This document shows, in pieces, positions 42,312 to 53,884 of a stretch of 64,000 bases of DNA. The stretch is from CAVSEK01 sp963726975 (GTDB taxonomy: Bacteria > Actinomycetota > Actinomycetes > Mycobacteriales > SCTD01). Every line of letters begins with the position of its first letter. The first letter of the stretch is position 1. The DNA lies in assembly GCA_963726975.1 (NCBI GenBank), contig CAVSEK010000004.1, positions 434,001-498,000 of the forward strand. The letters are read 5' to 3'. The notes below the pieces were generated by a model. It made no database searches and was not told where the DNA came from. It saw nothing but the letters and a program-made list of their open reading frames with translations. A program made the position numbers and the translations under genes.

Positions 42312-42410
42312 GGCCCGGCCTCCCCGCCTCCCGGGTCTCGGGCAGAATGCCGGTCAGACCCGGCGCAGGCCCGCCTGCCCCGACCCTTCGAGCACCCGCG
42401 GAGTCTCACC

Positions 42411-43530
42411 ATGGCCGACGAGACCGTGTTCAAGCCCGGCCTGGAGGGCGTCGTCGCCTTCGAGTCCGAGATCGCCGAGCCCGACAAGGAGGGCTCGCGC
42501 GCTGCGCTACCGCGGCGTCGACATCGAGGACCTCGTGGGCCAGGTGTCCTTCGGCAACGTGTGGGGGCTGCTCGTCGACGGCCGCTTCAACCCGGGCCTG
42601 CCGCCGGCCGAGCCGTTCCCGCTGCCGGTGCACTCCGGCGACATCCGCGTCGACGTGCAGAGCGCCATCGCCATGCTCGCGCCGGCCTGGGGCCTGCAGC
42701 AGATGCTCGACATCGACGTCGACCAGATCCGCGACGACCTCGCCCGCGTGTCGGTCATGGCGATGGCCTTCGTCGCCCAGAGCGCCCGCGGCCTCGGCCG
42801 CCCGATGGTCCCGCAGAGCGAGATCGACAAGGCCGGCAGCGTCGTCGAGCGCTTCATGATCCGTTGGAAGGGCGACCCCGACCCGGCGCACACCCGCGCC
42901 GTCGACGCCTACTTCGTCTCGGCCGCCGAGCACGGCATGAACGCCTCGACCTTCACCGCCCGCGTCGTCGCCTCCACCGGCGCCGACGCCGCCGCGGCGA
43001 TCTCCTCGGCGGTCGGCGCGCTGTCCGGCCCGCTGCACGGCGGCGCTCCCTCCCGCGTGCTGCAGATGCTCGACGACGTCGAGAAGACCGGCGACGCCAC
43101 GACGTACGTCAAGGCCGAGATGGACGCCGGGCGGCGGCTCATGGGCTTCGGGCACCGCGTCTACCGGGCCGAGGACCCGCGGGCCCGCGTGCTCCGCCGT
43201 ACGGCGAAGGAGCTCGGCTCGCACCGCTACGAGGTCGCCGAGGCGCTGGAGAAGGCCGCGATCGAGGAGCTGTCGGCGCGCTACCCCGACCGCCCCCTGC
43301 GCACCAACGTGGAGTTCTGGTCCGCCGTCGTGCTCGACTTCGCCGAGGTCCCCGCCCACATGTTCACGTCGATGTTCACCTGCGCCCGCACGGCCGGGTG
43401 GAGCGCGCACATCCTCGAGCAGAAGCGGCTCAACAAGCTCATCCGCCCGTCGGCGAAGTACGTCGGCCCGGCCCCGCGGCCGGTCTCCGAGGTCGCGAGC
43501 GGCACGCTGCCCGACGGCAACCAGGTCTGA
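42411..43530 (+). CDS. Citrate synthase (one frameshift)
   Basis: About 373 aa after repair. Condenses oxaloacetate and acetyl-CoA. ATG 42411 begins MADETVFKPGLEGVVAFESE. Just after EPDKEGS (near 42498) one extra base shifts the frame to ALRYRGVDIEDLVG. The rest is clean, with LSGPLHGGAPSRVLQML and MGFGHRVYRAEDPRARVL (active-site His) and the catalytic Asp region VEFWSAVVLDFAEVPAHMF. It is the short form found as the second citrate synthase (CitA) of mycobacteria, also near serC. The stop overlaps the serC start (TGATG). Confidence 0.92.
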
Positions 43531-44652
43531 TGCCCGTCCCGCAGATCACGGTCCCGGCGGAGCTGCTGCCGGCCGACGGCCGCTTCGGCGCCGGCCCGTC
43601 CAAGATCCGCCCGGCCCAGGTCGAGGCGCTCGCCGCGACCGGCCGCAGCTACCTCGGCACCTCGCACCGGCAGGCGCCGGTCAAGCGCGAGGTCGCCCGG
43701 CTGCGCTCCGGCCTGCGCCAGCTGTTCGCGCTGCCGGACGGCTACGAGGTGCTGCTCGGCAACGGCGGCGCCACCGAGTTCTGGGACATCGCGACCTTCG
43801 GGCTCATCGAGCGGCGGTCGCAGCACCTGTCCTTCGGCGAGTTCTCCAGCAAGTTCGCGCAGGCCGCCGCGGCCGCGCCGTTCCTCGACGAGCCGTCGGT
43901 CGTCACCAGCGACGCGGGCACCCACCCGCTGCCGCAGCCCGGGCCCGGGCATCGACCTCTACGCCCTCACGCACAACGAGACCTCGACCGGCGTGATGAT
44001 GCCGATCGCCCGGCCGACCGGCGCCGACGAGGGCGCCCTGGTCGCCGTGGACGCGACCTCGGGCGCCGGGGGCCTGCCGGTCGACCCGGCGCAGTTCGAC
44101 GCCTACTACTTCTCGCCGCAGAAGTGCTTCGCCTCCGACGGCGGCCTGTGGCTGGCGCTGATGAGCCCGCTGGCGCTCGAGCGCGTCGCCCGGGTCGCCG
44201 CCGGCCGCTGGGTGCCGGCGTCGTACGACCTGACGATCGCGCTCGACAACAGCACCAAGGACCAGACCTACAACACCCCCGCGCTCGCCACGATCTTCCT
44301 CATGGCCGAGCAGGTCGACTGGTTCCTCGAGCAGGGCGGGCTCGACTGGGCGGTCGGGCGCACCGCCGACAGCTCCTCGCGGCTCTACACCTGGGCCGAG
44401 AAGAGCGCCGTACGCCTCCTGCTTCGTGGCCGACCCCGCCCAGCGCAGCCAGGTCGTCGGGACGATCGACTTCTCCGACGACGTCGACGCGGCGGCGGTC
44501 GCGGCGGTGCTGCGGGCCCACGGCGTGGTCGACACCGAGCCCTACCGCAAGCTCGGCCGCAACCAGCTGCGCATCTCGATGTTCCCGGCGATCGACCCGG
44601 CCGACGTCGAGGCGCTCACCGGCTGCATCGACCACATGGTGGACGGCTCTGA
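43530..44652 (+). CDS. serC: Phosphoserine aminotransferase SerC (three frameshifts)
   Basis: About 374 aa after repair. PLP-dependent step of serine synthesis (3-phosphohydroxypyruvate to phosphoserine). It shows FGAGPSKIRPAQVEAL, the active-site Lys in YYFSPQKCFASDGGLW, ALDNSTKDQTYNTPALATIFL, and RKLGRNQLRISMFPAIDP. This is the mycobacterial-type SerC. One extra base lies near 43940 (before GIDLYALTHNETSTG), one near 44412 (before ASCFVADPAQRS), and one base is missing just before the stop at 44650. The net length agrees with these. ATG 43530 overlaps the citrate synthase stop. Confidence 0.92.
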
Positions 44653-44935
44653 GCAGCGCGCCGCCGCTGCTCCCCCAGAGCTGGGTGCCGCGGGTGCTCA
44701 ACGCCGCCCTCGCGGTCTTCCTGCTGGCCTCGTCTTCCCTGTCGTCACGACCTTCGGCGACCACTCGCGGCTCGTGCAGGTCTACCTGGTCGTGGCGTGC
44801 TCCCCGTCGGTGCTGCTCGTCGTGCTGTGCCTGGCCTCGGCGCTGCGGCCGGGAGCCTGGGCCGCGCGTCCGCAGGCGCGGCGCGACGCCGCCGTAGGCT
44901 GCGCGGCCGTCCCGCCCGCCCCGGAGCCCGCATGA
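44649..44935 (+). CDS. Small two-helix membrane protein (frameshifted)
   Basis: About 95 aa if one frame change near 44740 is allowed. LSSAPPLLPQSWVPRVLNAA leads into a hydrophobic segment (LAVFLLASSLFPVV). Then come GDHSRLVQVYLVVACSPSVLLVVLCLASAL (second helix) and a charged tail. It directly follows serC; no standard start codon is readable (CTG at 44649), perhaps because of a base error. Function unknown. It overlaps the ATG of the SPFH gene. Confidence 0.45.
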
Positions 44936-45953
44936 CCGCACCCTCGTCCCGCCGCGGTCGACCACCGGCACCTGGCTCGCCGGCGCACCGCCGTCCTGGT
45001 CCTGCCGTCGGGCATCGGGGTGCTGGGCAAGGCCGCCAGCCGTTCGACCGCACCACCGGGGCGAGGTCGCCGTCGTGCGCAACGGCGGCCCGCTCGACGC
45101 AACAACATCCGCCAGGTGCTGCCGAGCTCCAGCGGACGGCACTACGTCGGGCTCTACAGCGAGGTCCACAAGTACCCCTCCACCCGCGCTTCTACACGAT
45201 CACCTCCGACGGCGCGGCGCCCGCTCCGGCGTCGACGTGGTCCACACGCCCACCGCAGACGGCGTCGACGTGGGCATCGAGGGCACCCTGTACTTCACGC
45301 TCAACACCAGCGACGTGCCGCAGTGCGCCGACCCGGCGGACCCGCGGTGCCTGTCGCTGCTGAGGGCCTTCGACAACGCGTACGGCATCCGCACCTTCGA
45401 GTCGACCGACGGCCAGCGCTACCACCCGTACGACGGCGACGCCGGCATCGGGGCGTTCGAGGATCGCGCGGCCGATCATCGACAACGCCCTGCGCGAGCA
45501 GATCGGCAACTTCCCCTGCGCCGAGCTCGTCTCGTCCTGCGCGCTCGTGCAGAACGCCGGGTCGGCGAGCGTCGCGGCCGGCACCGGCAAGAGAACAACG
45601 TCAACATCGCGCAGATCCAGCAGGACATCAACGTCTCGCTGCAGAAGGACCTCACGGACACGCTCGGGGGGCCGTACGTCACCGACCTGCGCTTCAACCT
45701 CGTGCGCATCACGCTGCCGGACAACGTGCAGAAGGCGGTCGACGACGCGCAGGCGGCGTTCGCCAAGGTCAGCGAGGCGCAGGCCCAGATCGCCCAGGCG
45801 ACCGCGCAGGCGTCGGCCAACGAGCAGCGCCAGCAGGGCTACGAGAAGTGCCCGACCTGCGCCCAGATCGACGCGCTGCACGCCCTGCCGCAGGGCATCA
45901 CCGTGTACGCGCCGGGCAGCGGCAGCGCGCTGAGCCTGCCGACGGCGAGGTGA
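44932..45953 (+). CDS. SPFH/Band-7 (flotillin-like) membrane protein (frameshifted)
   Basis: Reconstructed about 335 aa: an N-terminal hydrophobic segment (near GIGVLGKAAS), EVAVVRNGGPLD, RQVLPSSSGRHYVGLYSEVHKYPST, DVVHTPTADGVDVGIEGTLYFTLN, then the clean C-terminal part NIAQIQQDINVSLQKDLTDTL, FNLVRITLPDNVQKAVDDAQAAFAKVSEAQ (coiled coil). The tail contains CPTCAQ. Such proteins form large rings or scaffolds at membranes. At least six frame breaks lie between 44950 and 45600; after 45600 it is clean. It precedes two further membrane genes in the same direction. Confidence 0.75.
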
Positions 45954-45960
45954 GCCGGCG

Positions 45961-46191
45961 GTGATCGTGCTCGACGCGCTCGGCCTGCTCGCGGTGCTCG
46001 GCGCGGCCGGTGCCCTCGGCTTCCTGCTCGGCAAGGCGCAGGGCCGGCGCGAGGGCGCCCGCGACGAGGCGGCCGCGCTGCGCCGCTCGCTGCTGCTCGA
46101 CCTGCAGACGCGGGCCACCCTGGACCCCGCGTTCGAGCAGCAGTTCGTCGCGCTCGTCACGAAGGTGCTGGACGCCCCGGACCGGGGGTAG
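45961..46191 (+). CDS. Small single-helix membrane protein, unknown function
   Basis: 76 aa. N-terminal helix (VLDALGLLAVLGAAGALGFLLG) followed by a charged, probably helical part (KAQGRREGARDEAAALRRSLLLDLQTRATLDPAFEQQFVAL is readable in pieces). It follows the SPFH gene by 7 nt with a ribosome-binding site (GAGGTGAG) inside the end of that gene. An accessory subunit of the SPFH protein is a reasonable guess. Confidence 0.7.
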   Translation: MIVLDALGLLAVLGAAGALGFLLGKAQGRREGARDEAAALRRSLLLDLQTRATLDPAFEQQFVALVTKVLDAPDRG

Positions 46192-46201
46192 TGCCCGGTC
46201 C

Positions 46202-46692
46202 ATGAGCAAGGGCCCCGGGACGCGGGACGAATCGACCGACGAGACCGCCGACCGCAACTGGGGGGGCTGCTGCAGGAGCTGCGGGTCACGCAGACCGGCG
46301 TGCAGATCCTGTTCTCGCTGCTGCTGACCGTGCCGTTCTCCGCGCGGTTCGACAAGACGACGCACTTCCAGCGCACGGTCTACGCCGCGACGCTGCTGTT
46401 CGCCGCGGCGGCGATCATCGTGCTGGTGACGCCGGCGTCGTACCACCGCCTGCTGTTCGGCAGCAGCGACAAGGAGCGCGTCGTCGTGGTGTCGAGCCGG
46501 CTCGCCGTCATCGGGCTGCTGCTGCTCGCGCTGGCCGTCAACGGCGTGCTGCTGCTCGTCTTCGACGTGCTCTACCCCCCTGGTCTCGCGGTCGGCGCGG
46601 TGGGGCTGGTCGCGACGCTCGTGAATGTTCTTCGGCCTGGCCGTGCGGCGGCTGCGCACGCGCCCGGCCGACGCGCTCCGAGCAGCGGCTGA
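46202..46692 (+). CDS. DUF6328-family membrane protein (frameshifted)
   Basis: About 160 aa. MSKGPGTRDESTDETADRNW, then (after a frame change near 46266) LLQELRVTQTGVQILFSLLL, FSARFDKTTHFQRTVYAATLLFAAAAIIVLV, YHRLLFG, and two more helices. This matches the DUF6328 pattern (four helices; function unknown). A second frame change near 46623 restores FFGLAVRRLRTRPADALR, so the true C-terminus is uncertain. ATG 46202 follows a TAGTGC hexamer by 7 nt. Confidence 0.7.
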
Positions 46693-46696
46693 CCGG

Positions 46697-48005
46697 CTAC
46701 GGCGCCGGGCCCCGCACGTGCACGTGGGGGTGGCGGCGCAGCAGGTGCGGCTCGACGACCAGCGAGCGGCTGCGGGTGAGGTAGACGGCGCCGACGCACC
46801 GCACCGAGGGCGCTCACGCCGCCGCCGATCGAGCAGGCCCGAGCGCGGGCCGAGGACCTCGGCAGCGGCGCCGATGACCGGCGCGCCGAACGGCGTGCCG
46901 CCGAGGAAGACGAGGACGTACAGCGCCATCACCCGGCCGCGCACGTGCGGCGGCGCTGCCGAGCTGCACGAGCGTGTTGGCGGTCGTGGTGAAGGTCAGC
47001 ACCGCGAAGCCGGTCGGCACGAGCAGCACGCGCCAGCACCGCGTAGGTCGGCGCCAGGCCGACGAGCGACCTCGAGCAGGCCGAAGACGCAGCGCGGCCG
47101 AGCAGCAGCCGGCGCAGCCGCGGCGGCCCGCTGCGGCGGGCGCTGGCGAGCGCGCCGAGCAGCGAGCCGACGGCGAGCATGCTGCTGAGCAGGCCGAACG
47201 ACGACGCGCCCCTGGCCGAAGACCTGCTTGGCGAGCAGCGCGAGCGTGACCTGGAAGTTCAGGCCGAACATCCCGATGACGCCGACGAGCGCGATCGGTG
47301 ACGAGCAGGTCGGGGCTGCGCCGGACGTAGCGCAGCCCCTCGCGCACCTGGCCCGCGGGCCCGGGCGACGCGCGCGGCCGCGTGCAGCTCGTCGGCGCGC
47401 ATGAGCGACCAGGCCCGGCGACGACGGCGACGTAGGAGACGGCGTTGCCGAGGAAGACCCAGCCGGTGCCGGCCGCCGCGATGACGAGCCCGGCGAGGGC
47501 CGGGCCCGACGATGCGGGCGGAGTTGAAGATGGCGCTGTTGAGGCTCGACCGCGTTGGGCAGGTCGTCGGGCCCGACGAGCTCGACGACGAACGCCTGGC
47601 GCACCGGGACGTCGACGGCGGAGGCGACGCCGAGCGCGAAGGCAGCGCGTAGACGTGCCACAGCTGGACCGACCCCGGTGACGTCGAGCAGCGCCGAGCG
47701 CGAGCGCGAGCACGCCCATGACGACCTGGACGGCGACGAGGAGCGGTGCGCTTGTCGTAGCGGTCGGCCAGCACCCCGCCGTACATCCCGAGCAGCAGCA
47801 CCGGCAGGAACTGCAGGCCCGTGACGATGCCGAGCGCGAGGCCGCTGTCGCCGGACAGCTGCAGCACGAGCCAGTCCTGCGCGATGCGCTGCGCCCAGGT
47901 GCCGGTGAGGCTGACGACCTGGCCGGCGGCGAACAGGCGGTAGTTGCGCACCCGCAGCGAGCGGAACATCTGCACGTCGCCGCGCCCCCGGCGGGCGGCC
48001 CGCAC
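46697..48005 (-). CDS. MFS transporter (heavily frameshifted)
   Basis: Reconstructed EntS/MFS_3-type protein of about 430 aa: MFRSLRVRNYRLFAAGQVVS, GTWAQRIAQDWLVLQLSGDS, GMYGGVLADRYDKR, NSAIFNSARIVGPALAGLVI, TGWVFLGNAVSYVAVVAGL, LRYVRRSPDLLVT, MFGLNFQVTLALLAKQVFGQG, VMALYVLVFLGGTPFGAPVIGA. Frames change roughly every 60-150 bp between 46800 and 47770. GTG 48005 is the furthest start in frame; ATG 47969 (MFRSL) is the likelier one. Probably controlled by the MarR gene just upstream. Confidence 0.75.
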
Positions 48006-48036
48006 GGGGGACGGCGCGGGTCCCGCCTCGGGGCCG

Positions 48037-48461
48037 TCACGCCGCCGCCAGGCGGTCGAGCACGGCGGCGGCCTGCCTCAGCACCTCGCGGTCGGCCGGC
48101 TCGAGCGCGCGCAGGCGCTGGGCGAGCCAGGCGTCCCGGGCCCGGCGGTCCTCGCGCAGCAGCGCGGCGCCCTCCGGGCTGACGCGCAGGACGACCTGGC
48201 GCCGGTCGGTGGCGTGCGCCGCGCGGTCGACGAGGCCGGCGCCCTCGAGCGTCGCCACCAGGCGGGTCATCGACGGCGGCTGGACCCGCTCGTGGGCGGC
48301 GAGCTCCCCGGGCTGAGCGGGCCGTGCCGGTCGAGGGTGGCGAGCGCGGCGAGCTGGCTGAGCGACAGCGACGTGTCGGGGCGCTCGGCGCGCAGCCGGC
48401 GCGCCAGGCGCATCACCGACAGCCGCAGGGCGCTCGCGAGGGCGGTGTCGGCGGCGGGCAT
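48037..48461 (-). CDS. MarR-family regulator (one frameshift)
   Basis: About 142 aa. The N-terminal part is LRLSVMRLARRLRAERPDTSLSLSQLAALATLDRHGPLSPG. After a frame change near 48310 it continues MTRLVATLEGAGLVDRAAHATDRRQVVLRVSPEG, with the DRR wing typical of MarR. ATG 48461 lies just downstream of a TAGGCTAAGG stretch and an AGGT-N4-ACCT repeat. It is upstream of, and in line with, the MFS gene, which it probably represses. Confidence 0.85.
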
Positions 48462-48472
48462 GTCCTTAGCCT

Positions 48473-48484
48473 AGGTCATTACCT
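48473..48484. promoter_or_regulatory. Inverted repeat ahead of marR
   Basis: AGGT-CATT-ACCT, adjoining the TAGGCT -10-like element of the MarR gene. It lies between marR and the NCS2 permease stop, and is a candidate autoregulatory site. Confidence 0.4.
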
Positions 48485-48516
48485 CGGCTCACGACATCGA
48501 GGCCCTGCGTCCGCGC

Positions 48517-49975
48517 TCAGGTCAGGGCGTCCTGCAGCGGGTTGATCGCGAAGTAGACGAGGAACAGCGCGACGACCAGCCACAGCAGCGGGTGCACCTC
48601 GCGGGCCCGGCCGCCGGTGACCTTGAGCAGGGCGTACGACACGAAGCCCGCGCCGATGCCGTTGGTGATCGAGTAGGTGAACGGCATGAGCACGATCGTG
48701 AGGAAGCACGGGATCGCGATCGTGTAGTCGTCGAAGTCGATGCTGCGCACCTGCGTGATGAGCAGGAAGCCGACGACGACGAGCGCCGGCGAGGCCGCCT
48801 CGAAGGGCACGACCTCCACCAGCGGCGTGAACAGCAGGGCCAGCAGGAACAGCCCGCCCGTCACCACGCGAGGCCAGCCCGGTGCGCGCGCCGTCGCCGA
48901 CGCCCGCCGCCGACTCGATGTAGGTCGTCACCGACGACGCCGAGGCGGCGCCCCCGGCCGCCGCCGCGAGCCCGTCGACGAGCAGCACCCGGTCGGCGCC
49001 GGGCAGCTGGCCCTCGTCGTCGAGCAGCCCGGCCTCCGCCCCGACGCCGACGACCGTGCCCATCGTGTCGAAGAAGTCGGCCAGCATGAGGGTGAAGACG
49101 AGCAGCAGAGCGGCGACGACCCCGACCCGGCTGAACGAGCCGAACAGCGAGAAGTCGCCCAGCAGGGACAGGTCCGGGGTGCGGACGACCCCGTCGGGCA
49201 GGGCCGGCACGTTGAGCGACCAGCCGCCCGGGTTGGCGCCGTCCGGGGTGTTGGGGCCCACGTCGAAGACCGCCTCGACGACGGCGGCGACCACCGTCGT
49301 GGCCACGATGCCCAGCAGGATCGCCCCCCGCGTACGGCGGGCGACGAGCACGGCGGTGAGCAGCAGCCCGACGACGAAGACCAGGGTGGGCCAGCCGCGC
49401 AGCTGGCCGGTCGCCCCGAGCTGGACGGGCACGGTGGTGCCCGCCGCGTCGGGGATGCGCCGCACGAAGCCGGCGTCGACCAGCCCGATGAAGGCGATGA
49501 ACAGCCCGATGCCGACGCTGATCGCGGTCTTGAGCTCGCCGGGGATGGCGTGGAAGACCGCGGTGCGGAAGCCGGTGAGCACGAGCAGCGTGATGACCAG
49601 GCCCTCGAGCACGACCAGGCCCATGGCGTCGGCCCAGCTCATCTCCGACGCGATCGAGAAGGTGACGAAGACGTTCAGCCCGAGGCCGGTGGCGAGCGCG
49701 AACGGGTAGCGCCCCACGACGCCCATGAGGATCGTCATCACGGCGGCGACGAAGGCGGTGACCGCGGCGACCTGCGGGATGCCGAGGACGCGGCCGTCGG
49801 CGTCCGCCGCGGTCCCGATGATGAGCGGGTTGAGCACGACGATGTAGGCCATCGTGAAGAAGGTGGCGAAGCCGCCGCGCACCTCCCGCTGCACGGTCGA
49901 GCCGCGCTCCGTGATCCCGAAGTAGCGGTCGAGGCCGTTCGCGGGCGCGCGGCTGCCCGTCGCGGTGCTGGTCAT
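48517..49975 (-). CDS. NCS2-family purine permease, AzgA-like (one frameshift)
   Basis: About 486 aa. Guanine/hypoxanthine-type permease of the inner membrane: RYFGITERGSTVQREVRGGFATFFTMAYIVVLNP at the start, FALATGLGLNVFVTFSI, GELKTAISVGIGLFIAFIGL, LADFFDTMGTVVGVG, and SSVTTYIESAAGVGDGARTGLA. The frame changes once near 48867 (one extra base), and then reads VVTGGLFLLALLFTPLVEVVP to the end. ATG 49975. Divergent from the DUF2530 gene. Confidence 0.93.
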
Positions 49976-50020
49976 GCGCGGAAGGGTGCCAGACCGGCCG
50001 GTCGGCGGGGCCGCCGGGCG

Positions 50021-50026
50021 TACCGT
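50021..50026 (+). promoter_or_regulatory. -10 element of the DUF2530 gene
   Basis: TACCGT, 6 nt, then GTG 50033. Leaderless layout. Confidence 0.5.
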
Positions 50027-50032
50027 GCCGCC

Positions 50033-50287
50033 GTGGCCCTCCCCCGCTTCCTGGTCCCGCCCGAGGGCGAGCGGCGCCCCGACCCGGAGCCGTACGAGCT
50101 CGACGACACCCGCGTGGTCGCCGCCGGGACCGCTCTGTGGCTGCTCGGCCTGGTCGGCCTGCTGGTCGCCCGGTTGCTCGGGGCGGACGTGCACGGCTGG
50201 TGGTACGCGATGTGCCTGTGCGGGGCCGTCCTCGGCCTGCTCGGGCTGCGCTACGTCGCGCGACGCACGGCGCGTCCCACCAGGTAG
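50033..50287 (+). CDS. DUF2530 small membrane protein
   Basis: 84 aa. Hydrophilic start PRFLVPPEGERRPDPEPYELDD, then two helices (AAGTALWLLGLVGLLVARLL and AMCLCGAVLGLLGLRYV). Actinobacterial DUF2530 proteins have this form and lie beside MarR and purine-permease genes (compare Rv0879c/Rv0880). Function unknown. Confidence 0.85.
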   Translation: MALPRFLVPPEGERRPDPEPYELDDTRVVAAGTALWLLGLVGLLVARLLGADVHGWWYAMCLCGAVLGLLGLRYVARRTARPTR

Positions 50288-50392
50288 GACGGGCGTCCCG
50301 CCACCCGGCACCCGGTCGCGCACCGCAGCACCCGGGTGGCAGGCTCCCTGTGACCGGTGGCACAGGGCCGCCGCGCGTCGCAGGAGGAGCCG

Positions 50393-52402
50393 GTGGCAGA
50401 GCTCACCCCCGTCCAGCGCGAGGTCCTGCAGGCCCTCGTCGACACCGCCGTCCCCTCGCTGGACGTGCCGGACGACCCGACGGGCTTCTGGGCGCTCCCG
50501 GGCTCGGCCGTGGGGGCGCACCTCGGGCTGGAGATGTTCCTGTCCGAGCTGCCCGAGGCCGACCAGGCCGGCATCGCGCAGCTGCTCGACGGGCTCGCCC
50601 TGCTCGGCTTCCAGCACCAGGGGCGGCTGTCCCGGGAGGGCATGCTCGGGACCGCGCTCGCGCTGGCCCCCGAGGCGCTCGTGGCGATCTCGACCCTGCG
50701 CGGCGCGGCCTGCATGCTCGCCCACTCGATCACCGACGAGCAGGGCCGCAACCCGTTCTGGGCCGGCTACGGCTACCCGGGCCCGCAGATCACCCCGCCG
50801 CAGGACGAGCCGCACGTGCGCCCGCACGTCCCGGCGAACGGCGAGGTCCTCGAGGTCGACGTCGTCGTCGTCGGCAGCGGCGCGGGCGGCGGCACCATCG
50901 CCGGCGTCCTGGCCACCCAGGGCAAGAAGGTGGCCGTCCTCGAGGCGGGCGGCGCGACGAGCGAGCGCGACTACCGCCAGCTCGAGATCGAGGCCAGCCA
51001 GACGATGATGTACCGCAAGGGCCTGTCGGTCTCGGCCGACGGCAACATCGGCCTGCTCGCCGGGGCGACCCTCGGCGGCGGCACGACCATCAACTGGCAC
51101 AACTGCCTCAAGCCCAGCGCCGAGGTGCGCCGCGAGTGGGCGACCGAGCACGGGCTCACCGACGTCGACAGCCCCGAGTTCGACCGGCACCTCGAGGCCG
51201 TGCTGGCCCGGATGAAGGCCAACGACTCCTGCTCGGACTACAACGGGCCGCACCAGCGGATGGCCGAGGGCGCCGCGAAGCTCGGCTGGTCGGTGCACAC
51301 CGCCGTCCGCAACGTCGACCCGGACACCTACGACCCGGTCGCCGCCGGCTACACGCAGTTCGGCGACCCGACCGGCAGCAAGATGAGCACCCTCAACACC
51401 TACCTGCGCGACGCGTACGACGCGGGTGCGGTGATCATGTCCCACACGCGCGCCGACCAGGTCTGCACCGAGCAGGGCCGGGCGTGCGGCGTCGCCGCGA
51501 CCTACACCGACCCGGCGACCGGCGAGACCCGCTCGGTCATGGTGCGCGCGAAGGACGTCGTCGTGGCCTGCGGCGCGCTCGAGACCCCGGCGCTGCTGCT
51601 GCGCAGCGGCATCGGCGGCCCGGCGGTCGGCAAGAACCTCTACCTGCACCCGAGCGCCGGGATCTTCGGCGTCTACCCCGAGCAGCAGGACGCCTGGTGG
51701 GGGCCGCCGCAGGCCGCCGTCATGGACGAGTTCCGCGACCTGGGCGACGGCTACGGGATCCTCGTCGAGGGCTCGCAGTGGTACTCCGGCGTCTTCGCCT
51801 TCCAGCTCGCCCGCCGCGACGGCAAGCAGGCCAAGGAGGCGATGAGCAAGCTCGGCCGGATGTGCGACTTCCTGTTCATCATCCGCGACCACACCGGCGG
51901 GGAGGTGACGATCGACGAGTCGGGCGAGGCGGTGCACACCTACGCCCTCACCGACGAGCGCGACATCGCCGCCTACCGCCAGGGGCTGCGCGTCATGGCC
52001 CGGCTGCACGAGGCGGCCGGGGCCGAGGAGCTGTGGTTCGGCGCCACCCCGCGGGTGTGGCAGCGCGGCGAGGACGTCGAGGCGTGGTGCGACGAGCTCG
52101 ACCAGGTCCCCATCGGCGCCGGTGGCCTGTTCATGGGCTCGGCGCACCAGATGGGCTCGGCCCGGATGGGCACCGACCCGGCGACGTCGGTGGCGCGGCC
52201 GACCGGCGAGCTGCACGACGTGCAGGGCGTCTGGATCGGCGACACCTCCGCCTTCCCGACCCCGTCGGGGGCCAACCCGATGCTCACCTGCATGGCGCTC
52301 GCGCACCGCACCGCCGAGCAGATCTCCGGAGCCCGCGACGAGGCGACCGGCACCGACAAGCAGCGGGCCGACGAGGCCCTCGACGCCGCCCCCGCGGCCT
52401 GA
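50393..52402 (+). CDS. GMC-family FAD alcohol oxidase/dehydrogenase
   Basis: 669 aa. The N-terminal about 140 residues are a helical gluconate-dehydrogenase-subunit-3-like extension (LTPVQREVLQALVDTAVPSLDVP). The FAD domain then has VVVVGSGAGGGTIAGVLA and GATLGGGTTINWHNC, and the C-terminal GSAHQMGSARMGTDPATSVA and DTSAFPTPSGANPMLTCMALAHRTAEQI contain the catalytic His/Asn region. This layout is that of long-chain alcohol oxidases and bacterial homologues. The start GTG 50393 has a strong ribosome-binding site (AGGAGGAG). Operon with an aldehyde dehydrogenase. Confidence 0.92.
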   Translation: MAELTPVQREVLQALVDTAVPSLDVPDDPTGFWALPGSAVGAHLGLEMFLSELPEADQAGIAQLLDGLALLGFQHQGRLSREGMLGTALALAPEALVAISTLRGAACMLAHSITDEQGRNPFWAGYGYPGPQITPPQDEPHVRPHVPANGEVLEVDVVVVGSGAGGGTIAGVLATQGKKVAVLEAGGATSERDYRQLEIEASQTMMYRKGLSVSADGNIGLLAGATLGGGTTINWHNCLKPSAEVRREWATEHGLTDVDSPEFDRHLEAVLARMKANDSCSDYNGPHQRMAEGAAKLGWSVHTAVRNVDPDTYDPVAAGYTQFGDPTGSKMSTLNTYLRDAYDAGAVIMSHTRADQVCTEQGRACGVAATYTDPATGETRSVMVRAKDVVVACGALETPALLLRSGIGGPAVGKNLYLHPSAGIFGVYPEQQDAWWGPPQAAVMDEFRDLGDGYGILVEGSQWYSGVFAFQLARRDGKQAKEAMSKLGRMCDFLFIIRDHTGGEVTIDESGEAVHTYALTDERDIAAYRQGLRVMARLHEAAGAEELWFGATPRVWQRGEDVEAWCDELDQVPIGAGGLFMGSAHQMGSARMGTDPATSVARPTGELHDVQGVWIGDTSAFPTPSGANPMLTCMALAHRTAEQISGARDEATGTDKQRADEALDAAPAA

Positions 52403-52419
52403 CCCGCAGGAGCCCGTCC

Positions 52420-53862
<1,443 letters not shown>

Positions 53863-53884
53863 CGAGGGCCCGCCCGGAAAGGGG

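Noticed and set aside
43530..44652. Programmed frameshifting in serC or citrate synthase
   Set aside because: Three unrelated positions without slippery sequences or downstream structures; base errors explain them better.
41298..44897. A 1199-aa plus-strand frame
   Set aside because: Chains antisense of an MFS gene and pdxH with pieces of citrate synthase and serC in alternating frames; not one protein.
48479..52306. A 1275-aa minus-strand frame
   Set aside because: Its first part is antisense to the GMC gene; only the NCS2 permease part is real.
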